Position numbers and translations under genes: made by a program. The notes beneath the pieces were generated by a model. That model saw only the letters and a list, made by a program, of their open reading frames with translations, searched no databases and was not told the DNA's origin. 10,512 bases of DNA. It comes from Actinobacteria bacterium UBA7422. Its GTDB lineage: Bacteria; Actinomycetota; Actinomycetes; S36-B12. Positions 1 to 6,353 of the stretch are shown piece after piece. Where the stretch lies: NCBI GenBank assembly GCA_002469525.1, contig DKME01000035.1, positions 1-10,512 on the forward strand, written 5' to 3'. The stretch's first letter is position 1, and every line of letters begins with the position of its first letter.

Positions 1-1318
1 CTTGAACCGCGACTGTGAGTGGGTGGATTAGTTCGCTCGCATTAGGTGAGACCACCACGGCGCCGGCGACTATGCGTGATGTCTTGCGACAGAAAATCTT
101 AATAAAACCGTCACTTTGCTCCTGCATCTTGGCGCGGGCATTGGTGGCCAGTGGGAGTAGGTACACATCTCCACGAAAAATACCCGTATCTACATCCTTT
201 TGGCTGACCCCTGCGGTCGCGATTTCAGGGTCGGTGAAAATCGTGCTGGACACGGTGGTCAATTCCAGTGGTGCAACGGCGTCACCTAATGAATGCCACA
301 TTGCGATTCGTCCCTGCATTGCTGCGACCGATGCAAGCATGAGCACACCCGTGCAGTCACCCGCAGCGTAAATATTGCGCGTACTCGTGCGTGAAACTTT
401 GTTGACCTCAATGAATCCGCGTTTATCAACTCTCACGCCTGCGCTTTCCAGGTTGAGTTGGTCCGTGTTGGGGAGTGACCCGACAGCGAGAAGCACGTGA
501 CTGCCATGAATTTCCTTGCCGTCTTCGAGGGTGACCACAACACCATGTGGGGTTCGTTGCGCGCCGACGGCTCGGGACTCGGACATGACGTCAATACCTC
601 GGCGCTCAAAAACTGACTCGATCACGCGAGCGGCGTCAATGTCTTCCCCCGGAAGAACTCGTTCGCGTGAGGACACCAGAACAACTTGCGAGCCCAAGCC
701 TTGATAGGCGGAGGCGAACTCGGCGCCAGTGACACCCGAACCCACGACAATCAGTTTGGTGGGGAGTTCATCAAGTTCATAGAGCTGATCCCACGTCAGG
801 ATAAGTTCACCGTCAGGAACAGCGGTGTCTAGTATTCGTGGACGCGCACCGGTAGCAATTAGGACAATATCTGCGTTGAACTCTTTAGTTGTTCCATCAG
901 TGAAAGTTGCCAGCACCGTGTTTTCGTTAATAAAGGATCCACTCGCGTGCACGATTTCAACACCCTCACGGACCAGACTGGCCGTGATGTCGGTGCTTTG
1001 CGCGTGGGCAAGATCGCGCACCCGTGCGTTGACTGTGGCAAGGTTGATGCTGAGTTGGGAAGCAGCGGGAACTTCACCGTTGATTAGTACACCGAGTTGC
1101 CCCGATTGCGCAACGGCGATCATGGCATTGGACACTGCAATAAGTGCTTTGCTGGGAACGCAGTCGGTGATTACCGCAGAGCCGCCAATTCCGTCACGAT
1201 TAATCAGTGTTACCGCTGCGCCTAACTGCCTGGCCACCAAAGCGGCTTCATAAGCGCCGGGGCCAGATCCAATAATGACGACGTTTCCCTTGTTATTCGG
1301 CACGGGGTCATCTTTCAC
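1..1318 (-). CDS. lpdA: NAD(P)H-quinone dehydrogenase (LpdA-type flavoprotein), 3' end outside window
   Basis: A pyridine nucleotide-disulfide oxidoreductase-fold flavoprotein; 439 residues are visible and roughly 30 C-terminal residues lie beyond the left edge. The order is an N-terminal FAD-binding motif GSGPGAYEAA (about 17-26), an NAD(P)-binding motif VVGSGVTGAEFAS (191-203), the second FAD motif IYAAGDCTG (316-324) and the start of the dimerisation domain (from about 355). The usual redox disulfide is broken: GGSAVITDCVPSK (45-57) keeps only the second cysteine (C53), and alanine replaces the first. This is the pattern of mycobacterial LpdA (Rv3303c), a diaphorase/quinone reductase, not a true dihydrolipoamide dehydrogenase; quinone reduction is inferred from that family. 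I place the start at GTG 1318. GTG 1303 (VPNNKGNVV) is an equal alternative, and neither has a good Shine-Dalgarno. The gene diverges from vapB, so its promoter must lie in 1319-1399, inside the vapBC operator region. Confidence 0.9.
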   Translation of the reverse strand, partial: MKDDPVPNNKGNVVIIGSGPGAYEAALVARQLGAAVTLINRDGIGGSAVITDCVPSKALIAVSNAMIAVAQSGQLGVLINGEVPAASQLSINLATVNARVRDLAHAQSTDITASLVREGVEIVHASGSFINENTVLATFTDGTTKEFNADIVLIATGARPRILDTAVPDGELILTWDQLYELDELPTKLIVVGSGVTGAEFASAYQGLGSQVVLVSSRERVLPGEDIDAARVIESVFERRGIDVMSESRAVGAQRTPHGVVVTLEDGKEIHGSHVLLAVGSLPNTDQLNLESAGVRVDKRGFIEVNKVSRTSTRNIYAAGDCTGVLMLASVAAMQGRIAMWHSLGDAVAPLELTTVSSTIFTDPEIATAGVSQKDVDTGIFRGDVYLLPLATNARAKMQEQSDGFIKIFCRKTSRIVAGAVVVSPNASELIHPLTVAVQ

Positions 1319-1347
1319 TATTGATTCGGAAAGTTCACAATTGGGGA

Positions 1348-1384
1348 AATTATGTGAATACGTATTTACATAATTAAGTAAATA
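1348..1384. promoter_or_regulatory. Three-half-site operator (28-bp palindrome plus extra repeat)
   Basis: Positions 1348-1375 form a 28-bp palindrome centred on 1361/1362, with a single mismatched pair (1356/1367). Each arm is a 13-mer: AATTATGTGAATA at 1348-1360 and AATTATGTAAATA on the minus strand at 1375-1363. A third copy, AATTAAGTAAATA, follows in direct orientation at 1372-1384 and matches the second arm at 12 of 13 positions. The copies overlap by a few bases and run towards the vapB start. Ribbon-helix-helix antitoxins typically bind such inverted repeats with their toxin to repress their own promoter, so this is the likely VapB/VapBC operator. The binding itself is inferred. The site also covers the only room for the lpdA promoter. 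Confidence 0.75.
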
Positions 1385-1393
1385 TCATATTGT
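1365..1393 (+). promoter_or_regulatory. Candidate vapBC promoter, probably leaderless
   Basis: A possible -35 box TTTACA (1365-1370) sits 17 bp before TATTGT (1388-1393), which would start transcription at or next to A1400, the first base of the vapB ATG. Another -10 candidate is TATCAT (1383-1388, five of six matches to TATAAT), giving a leader of only a few bases. No Shine-Dalgarno lies before the ATG, which fits leaderless translation, common in actinobacteria. Both candidates overlap or abut the operator half-sites, as expected of an autorepressed promoter. Exact boxes are uncertain. Confidence 0.4.
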
Positions 1394-1399
1394 GTCCCT

Positions 1400-1663
1400 A
1401 TGAATCAAAGAACAAGCCTAGTTTTGGATCAAGAACTTTATCGGGAAGTTAAGGCTGAAGCGGCCAATTCAGGTCAGACTGTGAGTTCTGTCCTTGAAGC
1501 AGCTCTTCGGTTCTACTTAGAATTGCGATCGATTCGAGAAGAGGACCCGGGATTGGTGCAACTTTCGACAGGTGGGGGTCTGAAACCGGGAATTGATCTC
1601 TATAACAAGGAACAAATCGCTGCACTCCTAGATGTAGAAGATTTTGCAAAATTACATATTTGA
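1400..1663 (+). CDS. vapB: VapB-type antitoxin (ribbon-helix-helix)
   Basis: An 87-residue protein with the layout of a VapB antitoxin. Residues 1-10 (MNQRTSLVLD) form the predicted DNA-contacting beta strand, residues 11-42 two helices rich in A, L and E with the dimer-forming VSSVLEAALRFYLE. After this comes a flexible C-terminal tail with GGGLKPGIDLYNKEQIAALLD (about 58-78), resembling the glycine-rich, PG(V/I)DL toxin-binding tails of actinobacterial VapB proteins. It should bind and neutralise the VapC encoded next, and repress its own promoter at the operator just upstream. The ATG at 1400 has no ribosome-binding site, in line with a leaderless message. The last 20 bases overlap vapC. 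By eye the gene is more A+T-rich than its neighbours, which fits acquisition by transfer. Confidence 0.85.
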   Translation: MNQRTSLVLDQELYREVKAEAANSGQTVSSVLEAALRFYLELRSIREEDPGLVQLSTGGGLKPGIDLYNKEQIAALLDVEDFAKLHI

Positions 1664-2078
1664 CGTCAACTTTATGATTGCCTTGATTAAGCCTGAGGCC
1701 AAATTCGGGGTCCAAGCTGGCCGCCTTTGGCTTCAGGGCCAGGCAAATGGGTCACAGTTCTATGTGACCCCTGGCGTGATTGCGTCAACCATTCGAATTG
1801 CGAGCGACTCCAGATTGTGGGCGGAGAAGTCAAATGTGGGTGAAGTGAGTGAAGTTGTGGGCAAATTACTCAAGAATTCGTTCTTTCAAGTGAAACGCGA
1901 AACCGATCGCACGGTGACAATTTTCCTGAGTCTCGTAGAAAAATACTCACCACATTCCCAAGATGTGAATGATCTCCTTATCGCGGCAAATGCGTTAGAA
2001 CTAGGTGCAAAGTTAGTAACTGCCGACCAAGGCTTCCATCGCTATTCTGAGGTGGAAGTTCAGCTCTTTAGTGGGTAG
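1644..2078 (+). CDS. vapC: VapC-type PIN-domain ribonuclease toxin
   Basis: A 144-residue PIN-domain protein, the usual VapC length. Visible motifs are FDVN near the N-terminus (D7, N9, first metal-binding Asp), YVTPGVIASTIRIASDSRLW (40-59), DVNDLLIAANALELGAKLVT (107-126, with D107 and D110) and TADQGF (126-131, D128). The middle motif lacks an acidic residue but matches the vLsgFLRvvTnpRv-like segment of the 'Mtu PIN' VapC family as I recall it, so this is probably a family trait, not a defect. Such toxins are Mg2+-dependent endoribonucleases that cut tRNA or rRNA; the target here is unknown. The start is TTG 1644, because an in-frame TAG at 1635-1637 excludes anything upstream. AGAAG (1636-1640) may be its ribosome-binding site. 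The 20-nt overlap with vapB suggests coupled translation. It ends 5 bp from the convergent accA gene. Confidence 0.85.
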   Translation: MQNYIFDVNFMIALIKPEAKFGVQAGRLWLQGQANGSQFYVTPGVIASTIRIASDSRLWAEKSNVGEVSEVVGKLLKNSFFQVKRETDRTVTIFLSLVEKYSPHSQDVNDLLIAANALELGAKLVTADQGFHRYSEVEVQLFSG

Positions 2079-2083
2079 CTGCT

Positions 2084-3835
2084 TCAGGATTTAATCTCAC
2101 ACAGCGCCGTGCCAGCAGGAACCGTTGTTCCGACTTCGGCGTTGAGACCGGTGATCGTGCCGGACTTGTGGGCGGTGAGTGGCTGTTCCATCTTCATCGC
2201 TTCAAGGACAACGATCAAATCACCTGCTTCGACTACTTGACCTTCGGTGACATCGATTTTCACGATCGTGCCCTGCATGGGAGCTGTGAGCGAATCACCA
2301 GAAGTGGCGGCGCCTGTCTTTTTGCGTTCGCGCTTCTTCGCGGTGGGTGTTGGTTCACTTGATTGGGCACCAAAACCTTGAGGGAGGGTCACTTCAAGGC
2401 GTTTGCCGTTGACCTCAACCACAACTGAACTTCTAGCTGGACTGTCTTCAATGTCAGCGGCCGCACCGGAATAGGCGGGGATTTCGTTATTGAACTCGGT
2501 TTCAATCCAACGGGTGTGGACGCTGAAAGGTGTGTCAGCATCTGCTGGAGCAAACGCTGGGTCTTCAACGACAACTCGATGGAAGGTGAGAGCCGTTGCG
2601 ATTCCGTCAACGTTGAACTCGGCGAGTGCTCGGCGTGATCGTTGAAGTGCTTCTTGGCGGTCCTTGCCGGTCACAATCAACTTTGCGAGAAGGGAGTCAA
2701 AGTTGCCACCGATTACGTCTCCAGTTTCAAAACCGGTGTCGACACGGACACCGGGACCACTGGGGAGCTGCCAAAGAGCGAGTTTGCCGGGGGCAGGGAG
2801 GAAGCCGCGACCTGGATCTTCACCGTTAATGCGGAACTCAATGCTGTGACCACGAAGAGCGGGGTCCGGGTAGTCGATCGTGCCACCACGCGCGATCCGG
2901 AACTGCTCTCGAACAAGGTCAATCCCGGCAACTTCTTCACTGACAGGGTGTTCAACCTGAAGACGGGTGTTTACTTCAAGGAAAGAGATCGTGCCGTCGG
3001 TACCGATTAGGAACTCGCAGGTTCCAGCGTTGTAGTAGCCAGCTTCCTTAATGATTGCTTTCGATGAAGCGTAAAGAGCTTCTTGCTGCTCGGGTGTGAG
3101 GAAGGGTGCTGGTGCTTCTTCGACCAGTTTCTGGTGCCGGCGCTGCAATGAACAGTCGCGGGTGGAAACAACAACGACATTGCCTTCACGGTCGGCCAGA
3201 ATCTGGGTTTCCACGTGACGTGGGTTGTCAAGATAGCGCTCGACAAAGCACTCACCGCGACCAAACGCTGCAACGGCTTCGCGGACCGCTGATTCGTATA
3301 GCTCAGGGATTTCTTCGAGGTTACGGGCTACTTTGAGCCCGCGACCGCCGCCACCAAATGCGGCCTTGATCGCAACGGGTAGACCGTATTCTTTCGCGAA
3401 AGCGACAACTTCACTTGAGTCCTTCACTGGATCGGGTGTGCCCGGAACCTGGGGCGCACCAGCGCGCTGAGCGATATGACGGGCACTGACCTTGTCACCC
3501 AATGAGCGAATCGCTGCAGGGGGAGGGCCGACCCAAATCAGGCCCGCGTCAATGACCGCTTGGGCGAAGTCGGCGTTTTCCGAGAGAAAACCATAACCGG
3601 GGTGAACCGAGTCGGCGCCGGATTCTTGCGCGGCATTGATCACCTTGGCAATATCAAGATAGGACTCGGCAGCGGTGGAACCACCTAGGGCGAAAGCGTG
3701 GTCGGCTAGGCGCACGTGCAGGGCGTCCCGGTCTGGATCGGCGTAGACCGCAACGGACTCTATTCCTTCGTCCTTGCAGGCGCGGATAACTCGCACCGCG
3801 ATTTCACCGCGGTTGGCGATCAAGACTTTTTTCAC
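2084..3835 (-). CDS. accA: Acyl-CoA carboxylase alpha subunit (biotin carboxylase + biotin carrier)
   Basis: A 583-residue fused biotin carboxylase/biotin carboxyl carrier protein of the actinobacterial AccA3/AccA2 type (about 590-600 residues in the family). It opens with KKVLIANRGEIAVRVIRACK. The ATP-grasp part contains the glycine-rich loop GGGGRGLKVA (161-170), the metal and active-site segment EVNTRLQVEHPVSE (287-300) and RINGED (335-340). After a basic linker (about 495-510) comes a biotinyl domain with EAMKME; K548 is the biotin attachment site. It carboxylates biotin with ATP and bicarbonate, and the beta subunit then moves the carboxyl group to acyl-CoA, giving malonyl- or methylmalonyl-CoA for lipid synthesis. 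The start is GTG 3835, with AAAGGG (3843-3848) 7 bases upstream. It is the last gene of the accD-accE-maf-accA operon, 28 bp after maf. Symbols accA3 and accC are used for the same family. Confidence 0.97.
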   Translation of the reverse strand: MKKVLIANRGEIAVRVIRACKDEGIESVAVYADPDRDALHVRLADHAFALGGSTAAESYLDIAKVINAAQESGADSVHPGYGFLSENADFAQAVIDAGLIWVGPPPAAIRSLGDKVSARHIAQRAGAPQVPGTPDPVKDSSEVVAFAKEYGLPVAIKAAFGGGGRGLKVARNLEEIPELYESAVREAVAAFGRGECFVERYLDNPRHVETQILADREGNVVVVSTRDCSLQRRHQKLVEEAPAPFLTPEQQEALYASSKAIIKEAGYYNAGTCEFLIGTDGTISFLEVNTRLQVEHPVSEEVAGIDLVREQFRIARGGTIDYPDPALRGHSIEFRINGEDPGRGFLPAPGKLALWQLPSGPGVRVDTGFETGDVIGGNFDSLLAKLIVTGKDRQEALQRSRRALAEFNVDGIATALTFHRVVVEDPAFAPADADTPFSVHTRWIETEFNNEIPAYSGAAADIEDSPARSSVVVEVNGKRLEVTLPQGFGAQSSEPTPTAKKRERKKTGAATSGDSLTAPMQGTIVKIDVTEGQVVEAGDLIVVLEAMKMEQPLTAHKSGTITGLNAEVGTTVPAGTALCEIKS

Positions 3836-3863
3836 AGTCGTGCCCTTTCGATTGCTGGTGAGC

Positions 3864-4499
3864 CTAGCGGGTTTGATCCCACAGGTCTGTCCACGTTATT
3901 CCTAGTTGCATTAATAGAGTGCGAAGTGTTGGAAGCGAGATCCCGACAACGTTGGAGGGGTCGCCGGTTACCCCTTTCACGAATGCACCGCCGAAACCGT
4001 CCAGGGTGAAACCACCCGCCACGGCGAAAGGTTCGCCGGTCTGCAGGTATGCGTCCATTTCTGTCTCGGTGAGTTCACCGAGGTGAACGTCGGTGCTCGC
4101 TGTTGCGTGGGCGGTTGTTGTTGTGCCGGCCTCGTTGGTGAAGGTGACGTAGTGACCGGTGTGAAGAGTCCCTGTCGTGTTTCTCATGAGTTTCCAACGT
4201 TCCTTTGCGACTTGGGCGTTCGCTGGTTTGCCGTAGGGCTTGCCGTCAAGCTCAAAGACGGAGTCGCACCCGACCACGATCGTGTTGGGAGCAAGTTCAT
4301 GTTTTTGGGCAAGTTTCTCGGTGACAGTCTCACACTTGGCTTGGGCAAGTGCTTGAGCAATCTCGCCCGGTGTTGCCGAACTCATACTCGCTTCGATTGT
4401 TTCCTCGTCGACGTTACTCACCTGAATTACCGGGGTGATTCCAGCAGAGGTGAGTGTTGCCAAGCGCGCAGGAGATGCCGAAGCCAATATAAATTGCAT
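3864..4499 (-). CDS. maf: Maf-family nucleoside triphosphate pyrophosphatase
   Basis: A 211-residue Maf protein. It begins MQFILASASPARLATLTSAG, the standard Maf N-terminus, followed by VDEE (30-33), VVGCDSVFELDGKPYGKP (75-92, with the conserved Asp D79 and the GKP loop) and AVAGGFTLDGFGGAFVKGVTGDPSNVVGISLP (159-190). Maf enzymes hydrolyse non-canonical or pyrimidine nucleoside triphosphates to the monophosphate and pyrophosphate, acting as cytosolic house-cleaning enzymes; the exact substrate here is not evident. I chose ATG 4499 because it matches the family start and has AGGAG (4504-4508) four bases upstream. The frame stays open to 4592, but that extension would overlap accE and looks nothing like Maf. 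The gene sits within the carboxylase operon, 7 bp after accE; this placement is conserved in actinobacteria and is probably not a functional link to carboxylation. Confidence 0.95.
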   Translation of the reverse strand: MQFILASASPARLATLTSAGITPVIQVSNVDEETIEASMSSATPGEIAQALAQAKCETVTEKLAQKHELAPNTIVVGCDSVFELDGKPYGKPANAQVAKERWKLMRNTTGTLHTGHYVTFTNEAGTTTTAHATASTDVHLGELTETEMDAYLQTGEPFAVAGGFTLDGFGGAFVKGVTGDPSNVVGISLPTLRTLLMQLGITWTDLWDQTR

Positions 4500-4506
4500 T
4501 GAACTC

Positions 4507-4710
4507 CTACTGGGCCAATCCAGATGCGCGCCAGGCACCGGGACCGGCACTCGGGAAGGCGCGCAGCATTCGATCACCGCTGTTCCATGCATTTATCGCC
4601 GTTGCCGCCGGTGCGGTTTCTTGGGAAAACGCTGTGAAAATAATGAGCATTGCCGCAATGTCTTCGGGACTGGCGTCACCATTGACCACGTGAAGTTGAG
4701 GGGCGCTCAC
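4507..4710 (-). CDS. accE: Acyl-CoA carboxylase epsilon subunit
   Basis: A 67-residue protein matching the small epsilon subunit found only in actinobacterial acyl-CoA carboxylases. It begins with PQLHVVNGDASPEDIAAML, comparable to the family's 'vRGnPtpEElAAL', and ends with GPGAWRASGLAQ (56-67), the family's conserved GPGAWRAS tail. The variable middle is rich in Ala and Thr. In Streptomyces and mycobacteria this subunit bridges or stabilises the alpha-beta complex and raises activity; that role is inferred here. The start is GTG 4710, whose first four bases (GTGA) overlap the accD stop codon, so translation is probably coupled to accD. The maf ribosome-binding site overlaps its TAG stop. 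Confidence 0.9.
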   Translation of the reverse strand: MSAPQLHVVNGDASPEDIAAMLIIFTAFSQETAPAATAINAWNSGDRMLRAFPSAGPGAWRASGLAQ

Positions 4711-6287
4711 AGGGGAATGTTTCCGTGTTTCTTGGGCGGACGGGTGGCACGTTTTGTCCGCAGCGCGCGCAGACCGCGGGTGAGTTGCAGTCTGGTTTCG
4801 TGCGGGAAAATCACGCGGTCCATGTAGCCGCGCTCGGCTGCAACATAGGGGTTTGCAAACTTCTCCGTGTATTCCTCAACCCGCGCTGCGCGTTCAGCAA
4901 CTGGATCTGCGGCCGCCGCAAGCTCCTTTCGGTAGAGAATGTTGACGGCGCCTTGGGCGCCCATAACTGCAATTTCCGCGGTTGGCCAAGCAAGGTTGAG
5001 GTCAGCGCCAAGGTGTTTTGAACCCATGACGTCGTACGCCCCGCCGTAAGCTTTTCGGGTAACAACGGTGAGCAAAGGAACGGTTGCTTCCGCGTACGCA
5101 TAGATGAGTTTCGCGCCGCGCCTAATAATTCCGTCCCACTCCTGGTCGGTGCCGGGTAAAAAGCCTGGGACGTCAACAAAAGTAATTACTGGGATATTGA
5201 ATGCGTCGCAGGTACGCACGAATCGGGCGGCTTTTTCTGATGCCTCAATGTTGAGTGTCCCAGCGAACTGCATGGGTTGGTTGGCAACAATGCCAACGGG
5301 GTGACCCTCGACGCGACCAAAACCACACAAAATGTTTGGCGCGAAAAGTGGTTGAGTCTCTAAAAAGTCACCGTCGTCGAGAATTGCGCTCAGCACGTCA
5401 TGCATGTCATAGGGCTGATTCGGTGAGTCAGGAATAATCGTGTCAAGGGCGTAGTCCTCTTCCGTGAATTCCATGGACACTTGTGTGGGAACGACGACTG
5501 GTTCGCTGAGGTTATTGCTAGGCAGGTACGACAGCAATGCACGCACGTAATCAAGTGCATCGGTCTCGTCGGTTGCCATGTAGTGGGCCACACCACTCTT
5601 GGAGTTGTGGGTGTGCGCGCCTCCGAGTTCTTCAAAAGCAACATCTTCGCCGGTCACGGTTTTAATAACGTCGGGTCCGGTAATAAACATGTGGGAGGTT
5701 TGATCCACCATCACAATAAAGTCAGTGATCGCCGGGGAATACACGGCGCCTCCGGCGCACGGACCCATGATCAAGGAAATCTGGGGGATCACCCCAGAGG
5801 CCATTACGTTTCGCGTGAAAATTTCACCGTAAAGTCCAAGTGCCACAACGCCTTCTTGGATGCGTGCACCACCCGAGTCATTCAAACCGATCATGGGACA
5901 TCCGGTTTTGAGCGCAAGATCCATTATTTTGACGATTTTTTCGCCGAATACTTCACCTAATGACCCCCCGAACACGGTGAAATCTTGGGCGAACACGCAG
6001 ACTTGCCGGCCGTCAACCGTTCCATAGCCCGTGATCACGCCGTCACCATAAGGCCGGGTTTTTTCCAAACCAAAGTTGTGCGAACGGTGCCGGGTAAGGC
6101 CGTCAATGGCTTGAAATGAATCGGGATCAAGGAAAGCCTCAATCCGCTCCATCGCAGTCATTTTGCCTTTTGCGTGTTGCTTATCCACTGCGGCTTGGCG
6201 TTTGCCGGCAGCCTCAGAGCGACGGGAGCGCAGTACTTCGGCCCTGCCCGCGGTGGTGTGAATGTCAGGGGTGCTCTCGGCGCTCAT
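4707..6287 (-). CDS. accD: Acyl-CoA carboxylase beta subunit (propionyl-CoA carboxylase carboxyltransferase)
   Basis: A 526-residue carboxyltransferase of the AccD5/PccB type, normal length. It carries two crotonase-like domains. The N-terminal half has DSGGARIQEG (137-146) and GPCAGGAVYSPAITDF (175-190), the oxyanion-hole motif. The C-terminal half has NQPMQFAGTLN (336-346), VDVPGFLPGT (371-380) and RKAYGGAYDVMGSKHLGADL (411-430). It ends in the conserved KKHGNIPL. D419 in GGAYDVM aligns, by my count, with D422 of Streptomyces PccB, a residue known to favour propionyl-CoA over acetyl-CoA. It transfers carboxyl from biotin on the alpha subunit to propionyl-CoA, making methylmalonyl-CoA; acetyl-CoA may also be used. 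The ATG at 6287 follows a strong AGGAGG (6291-6296). This is the first gene of the accD-accE-maf-accA operon, diverging from birA. Also called accD5 or pccB. Confidence 0.96.
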   Translation of the reverse strand: MSAESTPDIHTTAGRAEVLRSRRSEAAGKRQAAVDKQHAKGKMTAMERIEAFLDPDSFQAIDGLTRHRSHNFGLEKTRPYGDGVITGYGTVDGRQVCVFAQDFTVFGGSLGEVFGEKIVKIMDLALKTGCPMIGLNDSGGARIQEGVVALGLYGEIFTRNVMASGVIPQISLIMGPCAGGAVYSPAITDFIVMVDQTSHMFITGPDVIKTVTGEDVAFEELGGAHTHNSKSGVAHYMATDETDALDYVRALLSYLPSNNLSEPVVVPTQVSMEFTEEDYALDTIIPDSPNQPYDMHDVLSAILDDGDFLETQPLFAPNILCGFGRVEGHPVGIVANQPMQFAGTLNIEASEKAARFVRTCDAFNIPVITFVDVPGFLPGTDQEWDGIIRRGAKLIYAYAEATVPLLTVVTRKAYGGAYDVMGSKHLGADLNLAWPTAEIAVMGAQGAVNILYRKELAAAADPVAERAARVEEYTEKFANPYVAAERGYMDRVIFPHETRLQLTRGLRALRTKRATRPPKKHGNIPL

Positions 6288-6353
6288 GATCCTCCTGTGT
6301 GGGTGGGGGGTACGTGTAGCTGGCTGGATGTGCTCTCGGCGTACCTTATCGGC
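6288..6353. promoter_or_regulatory. Divergent accD / birA promoter spacer
   Basis: This 66-bp gap must hold start signals for the minus-strand carboxylase operon and for birA. The accD Shine-Dalgarno AGGAGG is at 6291-6296. Before birA, TACCTT (6342-6347) is a weak -10 candidate that would place transcription start at the birA ATG itself, so birA may be leaderless; no clear -35 or Shine-Dalgarno is visible. The 12-mer GTGCTCTCGGCG at 6330-6341 repeats 6271-6282, inside the accD start region. No recognisable operator was found. Confidence 0.4.

Noticed and set aside
15..1253. Open plus-strand frames at 15-371, 516-704 and 825-1253
   Set aside because: They lie opposite lpdA, which has clear FAD and NAD motifs in a continuous frame; the plus-strand translations are low-complexity and match nothing recognisable.
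1632..1637. ATG at 1632 as the vapC start
   Set aside because: It is in frame but followed at once by TAG.
1761..1820. Missing central acidic residue in VapC as evidence of a dead toxin
   Set aside because: The segment matches the form seen in the 'Mtu PIN' VapC family, while D7, D110 and D128 are present, so inactivity is not supported.
4500..4592. Upstream extension of maf
   Set aside because: The family N-terminus MQFILASASPAR and the AGGAG site both point to ATG 4499; the extension overlaps accE.
4083..4827. Plus-strand open frames over maf and accE
   Set aside because: Antisense shadows of strongly supported genes, rich in Cys and Arg as expected from reading the complement.
5481..5960. 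159-residue plus-strand open frame inside accD
   Set aside because: Antisense to the conserved carboxyltransferase core; no ribosome-binding site or recognisable domain.
6174..6353. Upstream extension of birA into accD
   Set aside because: It would run antisense through the accD N-terminus and adds no helix-turn-helix or other domain.
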